Shown in pieces: positions 1 through 8,265 of a stretch of DNA of 64,000 nucleotides. Under the pieces are notes generated by a model. It was not told where the DNA came from, did no database searches, and worked only from the letters and a program-made list of their open reading frames with translations. Numbering within the stretch: the first letter of the stretch is position 1; every line of letters starts with the position of its first letter. The stretch is taken from positions 152,989 to 216,988 of the forward strand of contig SVSD01000001.1 of assembly GCA_015064485.1 (NCBI GenBank), written 5' to 3'. Source of the DNA: Oscillospiraceae bacterium. GTDB taxonomy: Bacteria > Bacillota > Clostridia > Oscillospirales > CAG-382. The translations under genes were made by a program, and so were the position numbers.

Positions 1-1064
1 GAACAAAGAAAATCGCAATTTTCGTTCATTTTGTTGGCACAAACAACTGTGTATTCGGATTTATAAAGCGCATATCTGGGATTGTCGGGCATTCCGCCGT
101 CTACAGAAACATAATTCTTATATTCGGGAATCCGTTTTACCGAACCTGCGGTATAAAGGGTAAGACCTGCATCGGCCACAATGCTTCTTCCCGGTTCCAT
201 ACGGATAGCGGGAAGATCTATTCCGAGCTTTTTGCATATCTCGTTGAGAGTTTCCGAAACAAGCTTTATATTTGCGGGAATATCGATAACGGGATCGTTT
301 TCTGTATAACGGACACCGTATCCTCCGCCGAGATTGAGTTCCTTTGTAATAAAGCCGTATTTGTTTTTCATATCGGCAACAAACGAAAGCATAGTTTCTG
401 CCGCCGCAATATATACATCAGAGTCAAAGACCTGTGAACCCACATGACAATGGAAACCGCAAAGGTCAATATTTTCCTTTGAAAGAGCAATATTAAATAC
501 TCTCTCAGCCTCGCCTGTGATTATCGCAGATCCGAATTTTGAATCCACTTTACCTGTTGCAACAGCCTCGTATGTATGAGGATCAATACCGGGTGTAAGG
601 CGGATAAGTATTTTCTGAATAATACCCTTTTCTTTTGCAATTCGGTCTATTACGCATATTTCTTCTTCGTTATCGGCAACAAAATATCCGATTCCGCAAT
701 CTATTCCGTAGGAAATATCTGCATCGGTTTTGTTGTTGCTGTGAAAATATGCCTTTTCAAGCGGAAATCCCGCGCATTTTGCGGTATAAAGCTCACCGGA
801 CGAAACAACATCGGTACCCATTCCCTCTTCGTTTGCGATACGGTATATCTGCTTGAAGGAATTTGCCTTGCTCGCAAGAAGGGGCATAGCATTTTCTCCG
901 AAGTATTTTTTCATACTGTCAACATATATGCGGCAGTTATGACGGATTCGCACTTCATCCATAAGATAAAGCGGAGATCCGTATTTTTTAATCATTTCGG
1001 TGGTATCTGCGCCGCCGAAAAAGAGTATACCGTCTTTTGAAACGGAAAGGTTTTCACAAATCAT
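1..1064 (-). CDS. lysA: Diaminopimelate decarboxylase (3' end beyond window)
   Basis: This is the PLP enzyme that decarboxylates meso-diaminopimelate to L-lysine, the last step of the pathway begun by dapA and dapB just upstream. The reading frame starts at ATG 1064 (MICENLSVSKDG) with a GGAG-type site before it and stays open to the left edge. About 355 residues are visible of the usual 410-430, so the C-terminal end is missing. The fold-type III barrel is visible: residues like ASKANSFKQI hold the likely PLP lysine, and FHCHVGSQ and LNLGGGYG follow in family order. dapB ends 16 bases upstream, so the genes are probably on one mRNA controlled by the lysine riboswitch at 2846-3006. Arginine and ornithine decarboxylases share the fold, but the operon argues for LysA. 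Confidence 0.93.
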   Translation of the reverse strand, partial: MICENLSVSKDGILFFGGADTTEMIKKYGSPLYLMDEVRIRHNCRIYVDSMKKYFGENAMPLLASKANSFKQIYRIANEEGMGTDVVSSGELYTAKCAGFPLEKAYFHSNNKTDADISYGIDCGIGYFVADNEEEICVIDRIAKEKGIIQKILIRLTPGIDPHTYEAVATGKVDSKFGSAIITGEAERVFNIALSKENIDLCGFHCHVGSQVFDSDVYIAAAETMLSFVADMKNKYGFITKELNLGGGYGVRYTENDPVIDIPANIKLVSETLNEICKKLGIDLPAIRMEPGRSIVADAGLTLYTAGSVKRIPEYKNYVSVDGGMPDNPRYALYKSEYTVVCANKMNENCDFLC

Positions 1065-1080
1065 TTTTATCTCCAAAAGT

Positions 1081-1833
1081 TTATTCTACAATATCCTTCA
1101 TGCTGTAAAGCCCTGCGGATTTTTCCTTGAGAAAATCGGCTGCTGCCACCGCACCTTCCGCAAAAAGTGCTCTTGTGTGTGCTTCGTGCTTGAGAGTTAT
1201 TGTCTGCGTATCCGTACCGATTATAACCTCGTGCTCGCCGACAATATTTCCCATACGGATGGCATGAATTCCGATCTCTGCCTTTTCGCGCTTACGCTGT
1301 CCGCCTCTGCCGAAAACATAATATGCGCCTTTTCTTACTGTGCTTATTGCATCGGCAAGAAGAAGTGCGGTTCCCGAGGGAGCGTCAAGCTTGCGGTTGT
1401 GATGCTTTTCGATTATTTCAATATCCGCATCAGGCATAGTCTTTGCGGCAGTCTTTGCAAGCTCGCAAAGAAGCGCAACCCCAAGCGACATATTTGCCGA
1501 AAAAAATACGGGAATATGCTTTGCTGCATTTTTTATAAGTTCAATTTCCCTTTCGTCATGGCCTGTCGTAGCAACAACAACAGGGAGATTTTTGGAAACA
1601 CAGAAGCTTAAAAGTTCTTCTGTTACCGTGTGATGAGAAAAGTCTATAACGACATCAGCCTCAGCTGCGGCGGCTTCGTCAAATGTGCGGTAACAAGGGG
1701 CATCGCAAACACATTCATCTTTTGAAAAGGCATCTATTCCGCAAACAAGCTGCGAATTTCTCATGCCCTCAACCGCAAGACGGGCAACCTCTTTGCCCAT
1801 TCTGCCTCCGATACCGTTTATAATAATTTTCAT
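1081..1833 (-). CDS. dapB: 4-hydroxy-tetrahydrodipicolinate reductase
   Basis: The protein reduces hydroxy-tetrahydrodipicolinate with NAD(P)H in the diaminopimelate/lysine pathway. The 250 residues are near the family's usual 240-270. The nucleotide-binding loop GIGGRMG lies at residues 7-13, and the catalytic and substrate signature EKHHNRKLDAPSGT lies at 142-155, with the His-His and Lys used in catalysis. The gene lies 26 bases after dapA and 16 bases before lysA, so it is a middle gene of the lysine operon. Besides feeding lysine, the product supplies diaminopimelate for cell-wall cross-links. Nothing in it looks broken. Confidence 0.97.
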   Translation of the reverse strand: MKIIINGIGGRMGKEVARLAVEGMRNSQLVCGIDAFSKDECVCDAPCYRTFDEAAAAEADVVIDFSHHTVTEELLSFCVSKNLPVVVATTGHDEREIELIKNAAKHIPVFFSANMSLGVALLCELAKTAAKTMPDADIEIIEKHHNRKLDAPSGTALLLADAISTVRKGAYYVFGRGGQRKREKAEIGIHAIRMGNIVGEHEVIIGTDTQTITLKHEAHTRALFAEGAVAAADFLKEKSAGLYSMKDIVE

Positions 1834-1859
1834 TTTAAAAAATCCTTTCGAAAATTAGC

Positions 1860-2750
1860 TTATTTAAGTTCAAGGCCTGCTTTTACCATAAGTTCGAGAA
1901 GCTTCTTTTCGTTCTTTTCTTCCATAGGAGTAAGGGGAAGACGGAGATAATTTTCTCCGTAACCGATAGCAGACATCGCCGCCTTTACGGGGATGGGGTT
2001 AACTTCGCAGAAAAGTGCATCAACAAGATCGAGGTATTCAAGCTGCATTTTGCGGCTCTTTTCAACTTCACCTCTCATATATGCATGGCACATTTCGGAA
2101 GTTTCTTTAGGAAGAATGTTTGAAAGCACAGAGATTACCCCTTTGCCTCCGAGAGAAAGTACGGGAACGATCTGGTCGTCATTTCCTGAATAAATAGCTA
2201 TTTTATCTCCCACAAGCTGTGCAAGCTTTGCGATCTGGGAAATATTTCCCGATGCTTCCTTGATACCGCAGATGTTGGGATGATCCGCAAGCACTGCGCA
2301 GGATTCGGGAGTAAGATTGCATCCTGTTCTTGATGGAACATTATAAAGGATACAAGGCTTTGTGGAAGCGTCAGCGATAGCTTGAAAAGACTTGATAAGT
2401 CCTGCCTGAGTTGCTTTGTTATAATAAGGAGTAACAAGAAGCATAGCGTCAGCCCCGATCTCACACGCATACTTTGTAAGATCTATTGCGTATGCAATAT
2501 CGTTTGAGCCTGTTCCTGCGATAACGGGAATTCTGCCTGCAACCTTATCAACCGTAAATTTCAAAAGCTTTCTGTGTTCTTCGTCTGTAAGAGTAGAGCC
2601 TTCGCCTGTTGTACCTGCGGCAACAATAGCATCTATTCCCTGTGCTATCTGCCATTCAAGTATTTTTTCATATGTGTCATAATCAACACCGTCTTTTGTC
2701 ATCGGTGTAACAACAGCTGTTGCAGCTCCTTCAAATACTGTGTTTTTCAT
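1860..2750 (-). CDS. dapA: 4-hydroxy-tetrahydrodipicolinate synthase
   Basis: The enzyme condenses pyruvate with aspartate semialdehyde, the committed step to diaminopimelate and lysine. The start is ATG 2750 (MKNTVFEG): it has the strong site GGAGG 7 bases upstream and gives 296 residues, the usual length. A longer frame to 2861 would run through the riboswitch terminator. The family motifs are in place: GTTGEG at 46-51, TPYYNK near 107-112, Tyr136 in YNVPSRTG, and the Schiff-base lysine at 164 in CGIKEASG. It is the first gene of dapA-dapB-lysA. Expression should fall when lysine is high, through the riboswitch and terminator in its leader. Confidence 0.97.
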   Translation of the reverse strand: MKNTVFEGAATAVVTPMTKDGVDYDTYEKILEWQIAQGIDAIVAAGTTGEGSTLTDEEHRKLLKFTVDKVAGRIPVIAGTGSNDIAYAIDLTKYACEIGADAMLLVTPYYNKATQAGLIKSFQAIADASTKPCILYNVPSRTGCNLTPESCAVLADHPNICGIKEASGNISQIAKLAQLVGDKIAIYSGNDDQIVPVLSLGGKGVISVLSNILPKETSEMCHAYMRGEVEKSRKMQLEYLDLVDALFCEVNPIPVKAAMSAIGYGENYLRLPLTPMEEKNEKKLLELMVKAGLELK

Positions 2751-2768
2751 TGTGTTCCTCCGTATAAT

Positions 2769-2796
2769 CAAAAAAGATAGCTGCGTAACAGCTATC
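2769..2796 (-). terminator. Riboswitch-controlled terminator before dapA
   Basis: An 8-bp stem (GATAGCTG with CAGCTATC) around a 5-base loop is followed on the transcribed strand by a run of U. Its 5' arm can pair instead with the 3' strand of the aptamer's closing helix (AGCTATCC with GGATAGCT). Lysine binding and termination are therefore mutually exclusive with an antiterminator, the usual OFF-switch layout. Confidence 0.9.
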
Positions 2797-2845
2797 CCAA
2801 AAAATCGTTTGCGTAGGGCAAAAAATGCAAATATACGCTGATTTC

Positions 2846-3006
2846 GGATAGCTCTCCGCATTTCTGCGACAACAGGGGGGATATTATTCCCGACTGCCAG
2901 TCCGGCGCTTTACCATACACCGGCTTCGGCACCTGCCCCTTTCACATATTCACTCCGGCAAGAGTTTTTGAAAATATGCTACTATTGACAAAATGCACCT
3001 CTATCG
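2846..3006 (-). promoter_or_regulatory. Lysine riboswitch (L box) aptamer
   Basis: Read on the minus strand, the leader begins with GATAGAGGTGC and continues with GAAAGGGGCAGGTGCCGAAG, a CTGGCAGTCGGG segment and a closing GGAGAGCTATC. These match the conserved core of known lysine riboswitches in order and spacing. GATAG at the 5' end pairs with CTATC at the 3' end to form helix P1. It lies between a strong promoter and dapA and is coupled to the terminator at 2769-2796. Confidence 0.94.
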
Positions 3007-3014
3007 ACTTACAT

Positions 3015-3043
3015 ATTATAATATACTATTGCCCTTTTGTCAA
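3015..3043 (-). promoter_or_regulatory. Promoter of dapA-dapB-lysA
   Basis: A perfect -35 (TTGACA, 3038-3043) and -10 (TATAAT, 3015-3020) are separated by 17 bases. The predicted transcript start falls within a few bases of the riboswitch 5' end. The promoter begins only about 20 bases beyond the tmcAL stop codon and no terminator is visible between them, so some read-through from the upstream cluster is possible. Confidence 0.9.
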
Positions 3044-3062
3044 CACCATTTTGCAAAATACA

Positions 3063-4202
3063 TCAAAAACCCTCATCCGAAAGCTTTTTAAACAGGCTTT
3101 CCGCAAGATGCTGTTTTTCGTATCTTTCCTTTTCGCAAAGTGGCAGTTTTTTGATATCCGAAAGCTTTGAAAGAATAACAAAGCTTTGTCCTTTATTTTT
3201 GTATTCTTTAATAAATTTTGCCCCGCTGTCCGAAACAGCAAGAAGCATTGCGCTTTCGGGAAAACTTTCAAGTTCTTTGCATTTAGTATGAGTAATAAGG
3301 TATATTAGCATTCTTCTCAGTTTTGCGTCTGTTATATGTTTTGCTCTAAGGCTTTCAAAAAAACTTTCAAAATCATCACATTCAAGAGCCGCTTTTTTTA
3401 GCTTCACCGCATATTCGCACGGAAGCTCACATATTTCTGATATCTCCTTTTTTTCTCCGAAAAAAATGCGCTGACAAAGTGCCGAATAATATTTTTCTTT
3501 ATCTGTACGAATGATTTTCCCGCCTGTTATGTCTTTTCTTACATCCGACGGACAGTATTCCTCGCAAAGAGAAATATCCTCTCTTATACTGCTGCCCGAC
3601 GCAAATTCGCCCAGAGGCTCGCCGTCGTGGGAAGCGCCTTTTCTCACTATCGGAAAAAGCTTCGGGCGTTTTCCGAAGTTCAAACACGCTTTTGCATATT
3701 CAACTGCAAGAAGACTGTTCGGTGAAGACAAAAGCTTAGATGCTTCTTTTCCGCATAAGCTTTCAAGTTCTTCCTCTCTTGCACAGGCAAAAGAAATATT
3801 TTTGTTTTCTTTTACCCTTTTTTTCACAGCAGAAACAAATTCTTTTGACAATATGGTTTCGGCAACGCTGTAAAGCTCCTCTTCGGATATCTCATTTTCG
3901 CATCCGAAGGAAAGTGCATCACACATACCCGAATTTATAAGTATTGAAACTGCACCGAGTGCAAATTTTTCGGCTGTTGCACACGAAAAAGGAAAGGGGT
4001 TTTCGAAAACCGCGTCCGCTCCGTTTTCCACCGCCCATTTAGCTCGGACATATTTGTCGGCAAAGGCATATTCTCCCCTTTGAACAAAGTTTCCGCTCAT
4101 TGCACATATTACTTTTCCGCCCGACACTTCTTTTGCTTTTCTTATAAGATAGGCGTGTCCGTTATGAAAAGGGTTGAATTCACAAACTATTCCGACATTC
4201 AT
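3063..4202 (-). CDS. tmcAL: tRNA(Met) cytidine acetate ligase (YlbM family)
   Basis: TmcAL uses ATP and acetate to make N4-acetylcytidine at the wobble position of elongator tRNA(Met). The N-terminus carries the nucleotidyltransferase signature FNPFHNGH at residues 9-16, and NFVQRGEYAFADKYVRAKWA follows as in the family. The 379 residues are slightly short of the usual 390-410. The start codon overlaps the stop of the upstream lipoprotein gene by 4 bases (ATGA), so translation is probably coupled. The gene closes a run of tRNA-related genes (queG, rnmV-like, cca), which fits its role. Confidence 0.93.
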   Translation of the reverse strand: MNVGIVCEFNPFHNGHAYLIRKAKEVSGGKVICAMSGNFVQRGEYAFADKYVRAKWAVENGADAVFENPFPFSCATAEKFALGAVSILINSGMCDALSFGCENEISEEELYSVAETILSKEFVSAVKKRVKENKNISFACAREEELESLCGKEASKLLSSPNSLLAVEYAKACLNFGKRPKLFPIVRKGASHDGEPLGEFASGSSIREDISLCEEYCPSDVRKDITGGKIIRTDKEKYYSALCQRIFFGEKKEISEICELPCEYAVKLKKAALECDDFESFFESLRAKHITDAKLRRMLIYLITHTKCKELESFPESAMLLAVSDSGAKFIKEYKNKGQSFVILSKLSDIKKLPLCEKERYEKQHLAESLFKKLSDEGF

Positions 4203-4855
4203 CTTTCATCACCGTAATATATCTCAAAAAATGTTTCTTCGTCAACAAGAGTATAGTCTTTAGGAATAGACAGCCATCCGTCGGGGATATCGTAAGAAAA
4301 ATATGCTATATCCCTTTCTACGGAATCTTCTCCCATCGAATCTACTATTGCGGCAATTTCACCGTTTTCCTCAGTAAATATCCTGACGGTACAATCTTCT
4401 CCGTATACAGTTTTACAGGAAAATTCATCATAATTATAGCCGTTTCCGATCAAAATATCCTCTTTGCCCGAACCTATATATTTGCACTTTGAATAATCAA
4501 TTATCCCCCGAAGGCCTTCCTCGGAGGAAACATCCGCCTTAAAATACACTTTGTTTTCATCATCAAGGAAATATGTTGCACCGTCAATAAAAATCGTATG
4601 AGAAGCACTTCCGTTTATCTCTGAGCGGCTTTCGATAATGTTCCCGTCGGTGGCAAGAATGTTTGAAATTATTTGTCCATCATAAAAGAGGGAAAAATCC
4701 ATATAATAGTTTTCGTTTGCAAGGGCAGTAATATACGGTTTTGATGCAAATTCCCCCTTGAAAACGATAATTCTATCTTCAAAATCGTAATTATCCGAAC
4801 AGGAAACGGTAAAAAATATCAAAATTGCAGAAATTATAGCTAAAGTTTTTCTCAT
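4199..4855 (-). CDS. Putative lipoprotein of unknown function
   Basis: The 218-residue product starts with a positively charged signal peptide and a cysteine at 19 in TVSC, probably a lipobox although Thr at -3 is not standard. The rest is acidic, rich in Tyr, Asp and Glu and probably beta-rich, which suggests an exported protein tethered to the outer face of the membrane. I do not recognise the family. It overlaps the stop of cca and the start of tmcAL by 4 bases at each side, so it is locked into the same operon although its place among tRNA genes suggests no specific job. Confidence 0.8.
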   Translation of the reverse strand: MRKTLAIISAILIFFTVSCSDNYDFEDRIIVFKGEFASKPYITALANENYYMDFSLFYDGQIISNILATDGNIIESRSEINGSASHTIFIDGATYFLDDENKVYFKADVSSEEGLRGIIDYSKCKYIGSGKEDILIGNGYNYDEFSCKTVYGEDCTVRIFTEENGEIAAIVDSMGEDSVERDIAYFSYDIPDGWLSIPKDYTLVDEETFFEIYYGDER

Positions 4856-6024
4856 TTACATATATCCTTTCGAATTTCTTCAGCATATATTTGAAGAGCT
4901 TCTTTTTTATTTTCGGTTTTTCTCAGCAAAACAGCAGAAAACATCTTTTCAAGAGTCCCGCTTATTTGCGCTCCGCAAAAACCCATATTTTTTAAATCCA
5001 AACCGCCGATATTCAGCTCTTTTAAACTTTTGGGCAATGTTTCATCATAAAGAAATTCCTCGATCATACTTATTCCCCCGAATATTTCGGAATATTTTTT
5101 CAGGAATTTCCCGTATCTCAATACAATTTCAGACAGATTTTTTGCTGAAACGCCCATATCATATATTTTCTTATACGATAATACCGTTTCACTTTCATAA
5201 GACGATAGCTTCAATGAAAAAACGGCTTTTTCTGTTGTTTCGAAAGTGTCGTCTTTGAGAATAAAAAACAGACACTCGCAAAATCCTCCCTTTGAAAACC
5301 CATAAATGTCAAAACGGGTATTGCCCAAAATTTCCGAAAAGACCTCGGGAAAATCCGCCAAAACTTTTTGCGGAAGTCCGTTTGCAAAAGCTTTTCTCAA
5401 TTCCTGGGCTTTTCTCTCTGCGGAAATATATTTTAAAAGCGACAGTTTGTTTTTTATGGCTTGTGCCGTTTTTTCCTCGATCTCGAAGCCGAGCTGTACG
5501 GAAAATCTTACGGCACGCAAAATGCGAAGAGCGTCCTCCTCAAATCTTTTTTCGGGAGAACCTACACATTTTATGATTTTTCTTTGAATGTCCCCTTTTC
5601 CGTCAAACGGATCATACAGATATTCTTTTTGATTTTTTTCGTAAAGTGCCAAGGCATTTATTGTAAAATCACGGCGGGAAAGGTCTTTTTCAAGTTCTTT
5701 TACAAAGCTTACTTTTTCCGGATGCCTATGATCGGTATAATCGTCCTCGATGCGGTGAGGGGTTATTTCAAATTCAAGCTCGTTTATTCTTGCGCTGACT
5801 GTACCGAATTTCCTGCCTTTTAAAAAAGTTCTGATTTTTGCGCTTTCAAGAACATCTGTTATTTCTTTGCTTGTAGCATCTGTTGTAATATCATAATCAT
5901 CTGCAAACCTTCCCAGATAGTAATCCCGCACACAGCCGCCCACAAAATAAGCACTGAAGCCTTTTTCCATCAAAAGAGAAACTATTTTTTGCGCTTCTAT
6001 CGGAAAAAATTCATTATAGTTCAT
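4852..6024 (-). CDS. cca: CCA-adding tRNA nucleotidyltransferase
   Basis: The enzyme adds or repairs the CCA end of tRNAs without a nucleic acid template. The start at ATG 6024 (MNYNEFFPIEAQ) gives 390 residues and an N-terminus that fits the family. The longer frame to 6150 runs inside the upstream gene. The class II polymerase-beta head is clear: GGCVRD at 29-34, the metal-binding DYD at 43-45, then RRDFTINALA and RILRAVRFS. The start overlaps the end of the rnmV-like gene by 11 bases. No HD domain is evident, so it looks like the simple Gram-positive type. A split A-adding or CC-adding enzyme cannot be excluded by eye. Confidence 0.92.
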   Translation of the reverse strand: MNYNEFFPIEAQKIVSLLMEKGFSAYFVGGCVRDYYLGRFADDYDITTDATSKEITDVLESAKIRTFLKGRKFGTVSARINELEFEITPHRIEDDYTDHRHPEKVSFVKELEKDLSRRDFTINALALYEKNQKEYLYDPFDGKGDIQRKIIKCVGSPEKRFEEDALRILRAVRFSVQLGFEIEEKTAQAIKNKLSLLKYISAERKAQELRKAFANGLPQKVLADFPEVFSEILGNTRFDIYGFSKGGFCECLFFILKDDTFETTEKAVFSLKLSSYESETVLSYKKIYDMGVSAKNLSEIVLRYGKFLKKYSEIFGGISMIEEFLYDETLPKSLKELNIGGLDLKNMGFCGAQISGTLEKMFSAVLLRKTENKKEALQIYAEEIRKDICK

Positions 6025-6616
6025 CTTCGCACAATTCCTTAACCTTTTCAAAATCAAGTCCGAGCATCTCAAGGGCACAAACAAGTGCATTTGATGTAAG
6101 CCTGTGAGGAAGCTGAAGCTTTCGGCAAAGCTTTTCTCTTTTAAGAGCACTTTTCTCTCCCCCCGAAAGTCCTAAAGAGTAAAGCTGGGCTTTTGTAAGA
6201 GGAAGAACATTTTGCGCCTTATTATCTTCAAAAAACGAATCGAGATCCGCCCTTTTGATTATATCGTAAAGGGTTTGGGTTGAAATTCCCTCTACTCCCA
6301 AAAGACCGTCTTTTGAGGGCTTCTGTTTCCTTTTTTCCTTGCCTGCAATTTCGGGAATAAAAAGATGCTTTACCCTGTCTTTAGGTAACATCCCTTTAAG
6401 CTTTTGTCTTATAAATACTCCTGCTCTGTCGCTGTCGGTAATGATCACAACGCCTCTCAGCTCGCAAAGCTTTTTTATCATTGCTCTTTTTTCGGAATCG
6501 TTGAATACCGAAAAGCCGTCGGTGGTAATTATCATACCGTCAATCACCGACGAAAGCTTTATTTTATCATATTTACCTTCGCACAATACAGCGCACGAAA
6601 GCTTTATTTTTTCCAT
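6014..6616 (-). CDS. rnmV: Toprim-domain protein, ribonuclease M5-like
   Basis: The 200-residue protein has a Toprim core with the catalytic glutamate in CEGKYD (Glu13) and the DxD metal motif in ITDSDRAG (Asp61, Asp63), as in RNase M5, which makes the final cuts in 5S rRNA precursor. A basic stretch and a C-terminal helical part (about 115-200) follow. The length matches RNase M5 (about 185-200), although that gene often sits next to ksgA and here it sits with queG and cca. Another small Toprim nuclease is possible. The start has AAGGAG at good distance. Confidence 0.75.
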   Translation of the reverse strand: MEKIKLSCAVLCEGKYDKIKLSSVIDGMIITTDGFSVFNDSEKRAMIKKLCELRGVVIITDSDRAGVFIRQKLKGMLPKDRVKHLFIPEIAGKEKRKQKPSKDGLLGVEGISTQTLYDIIKRADLDSFFEDNKAQNVLPLTKAQLYSLGLSGGEKSALKREKLCRKLQLPHRLTSNALVCALEMLGLDFEKVKELCEDEL

Positions 6617-6654
6617 CGACAGCTTCTCCTTGTTGATTTTTTCTATTCTATCTG

Positions 6655-7431
6655 CTATAATTTAAAAGAAAGATTGCGGAGTATCACATTTTTCCCCCGC
6701 CATGAATAGGCACGGGACAAAAATTCATCCTCGCCCATCTTTTCAACATCATCAGATGTAACATAATAAAGACGGTCTTTATAAAAGAAATCTATATTTG
6801 AAAGCGAAATTGCTCTGTTATGAGGACAGACTTCCTGACAAATATCGCATCCCCAGACAAGATTATGGTTTTTGATAAGTTCTTTTTCTTTTTCGTCTAT
6901 CTTCTTTTTCTGTGTAAGTTCGGAAAGACAAGCTCCCTTATTTGAAAGAGCTTTTGTCGGGCAGGCTTCTTTACAATTTCCGCAATCAAAGCACTCATTA
7001 CGAAAGCTTTTCTCTCCGCCTTCGATATTTACCGCTTCTTTTGTTACTATTTCGCCCAAAAATACGAAGCTTCCGTACTTTTCGTTTATAAGAAGTCCGT
7101 TTTTGCCGATAAAGCCGAGGGAAAGAGCTTTTGCAAGTCTTCTTTCGTCAAAAGGGGAAGTGTCGGCAAAAATGCAAAACTCTTTATTTGTTTTGCCTTT
7201 AAGCTTTGATTCCAATTCCTTTACATAAAGATGGTAATCTTTTGATACCGCATATCGGGAAAGATTTCTTTTTTCATCTTCTCCCGTATTGTACGGAATT
7301 AAAAAGGCGGTTACATATTTCGCCCATCCGGGAAGTCTTCTTGAGGATATGATAAAATTCTCTCTGATTTCCGCAGAAGCAAAATATTCTATTTTTTCAT
7401 CAGCAAAAAAAGATCTTAAAATATCATTCAT
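6655..7431 (-). CDS. queG: Epoxyqueuosine reductase (short form)
   Basis: QueG performs the last step of queuosine synthesis in tRNA, reducing epoxyqueuosine with cobalamin and two [4Fe-4S] clusters. Both ferredoxin-type clusters are visible: CFDCGNCKEACP at 147-158 and WGCDICQEVCPHN at 193-205. The active-site region ADTSPFDERRLA near 89-100 holds a candidate proton-donor aspartate. At 258 residues it lacks the C-terminal HEAT-like part of the longer enzymes (about 310-390), a shortening I believe is seen in other Clostridia. It heads the operon running to tmcAL. Its predicted promoter (7478-7506) lies inside the divergent rsmG. Confidence 0.88.
   Translation of the reverse strand: MNDILRSFFADEKIEYFASAEIRENFIISSRRLPGWAKYVTAFLIPYNTGEDEKRNLSRYAVSKDYHLYVKELESKLKGKTNKEFCIFADTSPFDERRLAKALSLGFIGKNGLLINEKYGSFVFLGEIVTKEAVNIEGGEKSFRNECFDCGNCKEACPTKALSNKGACLSELTQKKKIDEKEKELIKNHNLVWGCDICQEVCPHNRAISLSNIDFFYKDRLYYVTSDDVEKMGEDEFLSRAYSWRGKNVILRNLSFKL
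7394..7422 (+). promoter_or_regulatory. Candidate promoter of rsmG inside queG
   Basis: TTTTCA (7394-7399) and TAAAAT (7417-7422) are spaced by 17 bases, about 30 bases before the rsmG start. It is a moderate match and lies within the first codons of queG, because the two divergent starts are only 22 bases apart. Confidence 0.5.
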
Positions 7432-7453
7432 AAAACACCTTAAGGAGGCAAAT

Positions 7454-8212
7454 ATGCCCGAAACAAATTACACATCCATTATAAAGCATTTCTGCGAAAA
7501 TTACAATATCACACTCGAAGAAAAAGCTCTTTGCGATTTTTCCGCGCTCACAGATGAACTTCTTTTATATAATTCCCATACAAATCTGACAGCGGTCAGA
7601 AACCCGAGAGATGTTGCGATAAAGCATCACGCAGACTCTTTGTCGCTCCTTGCCCTTGACCTCTTAAAAGAAAACGCAAAGGTAATAGATGTCGGCTGCG
7701 GTGCGGGATTTCCGGGACTTCCTCTTAAGACCGCAAGGCGGGATATTGATATATCCTTCCTTGACAGCACAGAAAAAAAGCTGAAATTCACAAGTCATGC
7801 AGCAAATGTTCTCGGATTTGATGCAAATGTTTATCCTTTAAGGGCAGAAGATGCTGCAAAAGATAAAAAACTTCGCGAAAGCTTTGATATTGCTGTTTCA
7901 AGAGCTATGGCAAACTTGCCTGTACTTTGCGAATTGTGTCTTCCTTTTGTGAAAAAAGACGGATATTTTGTAGCTTATAAATGGGAAAAGGCGGCGGATA
8001 TGAATGATCCGGAAAGTGAGCTTTCCCGTTCCAAGAATGCAATAGCACAGCTCGGCGGAAAGCTTGAGAATATCTTTTATTACGATCTTTCTGAGTTCTA
8101 TGATGAATTACAGGAAGAGAAAAAGCATTGTCTTATTCTTATCAAAAAGATCAAAAACACCCCCGAAACATATCCGAGAAGATATCAGCAAATACTTAAA
8201 AAACCTCTTTGA
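7454..8212 (+). CDS. rsmG: 16S rRNA (guanine-527-N7)-methyltransferase
   Basis: RsmG (GidB) puts a methyl group on N7 of G527 in 16S rRNA; its loss gives low-level streptomycin resistance in several bacteria. The start ATG 7454 follows a perfect AAGGAGG and gives 252 residues, near the usual 210-240. The SAM-binding motif VIDVGCGAGFPGLPL is at 78-91 and the conserved SRAMANLPVLCEL lies further on. The gene stands alone on the plus strand and ends at a bidirectional terminator. Its 5' end carries the likely queG promoter on the other strand. Confidence 0.95.
   Translation: MPETNYTSIIKHFCENYNITLEEKALCDFSALTDELLLYNSHTNLTAVRNPRDVAIKHHADSLSLLALDLLKENAKVIDVGCGAGFPGLPLKTARRDIDISFLDSTEKKLKFTSHAANVLGFDANVYPLRAEDAAKDKKLRESFDIAVSRAMANLPVLCELCLPFVKKDGYFVAYKWEKAADMNDPESELSRSKNAIAQLGGKLENIFYYDLSEFYDELQEEKKHCLILIKKIKNTPETYPRRYQQILKKPL
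7478..7506 (-). promoter_or_regulatory. Promoter of the queG-tmcAL operon inside rsmG
   Basis: On the minus strand TTGTAA (7501-7506) and a perfect TATAAT (7478-7483) are spaced by 17 bases, about 45 bases upstream of the queG start and within rsmG codons 9-18. It is the best promoter match available for this operon. Confidence 0.65.
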
Positions 8213-8228
8213 TACATTAATAAAAGCA

Positions 8229-8260
8229 AAGGCTTCCGCAAAAATGCGGAAGCCTTTTTT
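8229..8260. terminator. Bidirectional terminator between rsmG and the HAD gene
   Basis: A 12-bp perfect stem (AAGGCTTCCGCA with its complement) closes an AAAA loop and is followed by T on the plus strand and preceded by A. It can stop both convergent genes. Confidence 0.92.
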
Positions 8261-8265
8261 ATAAA

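Noticed and set aside
2751-2861. N-terminal extension of dapA
   Set aside because: It covers the riboswitch terminator; the ATG at 2750 has a strong ribosome site.
6025-6150. N-terminal extension of cca
   Set aside because: It lies inside the upstream gene and lacks family residues; the ATG at 6024 fits the family.
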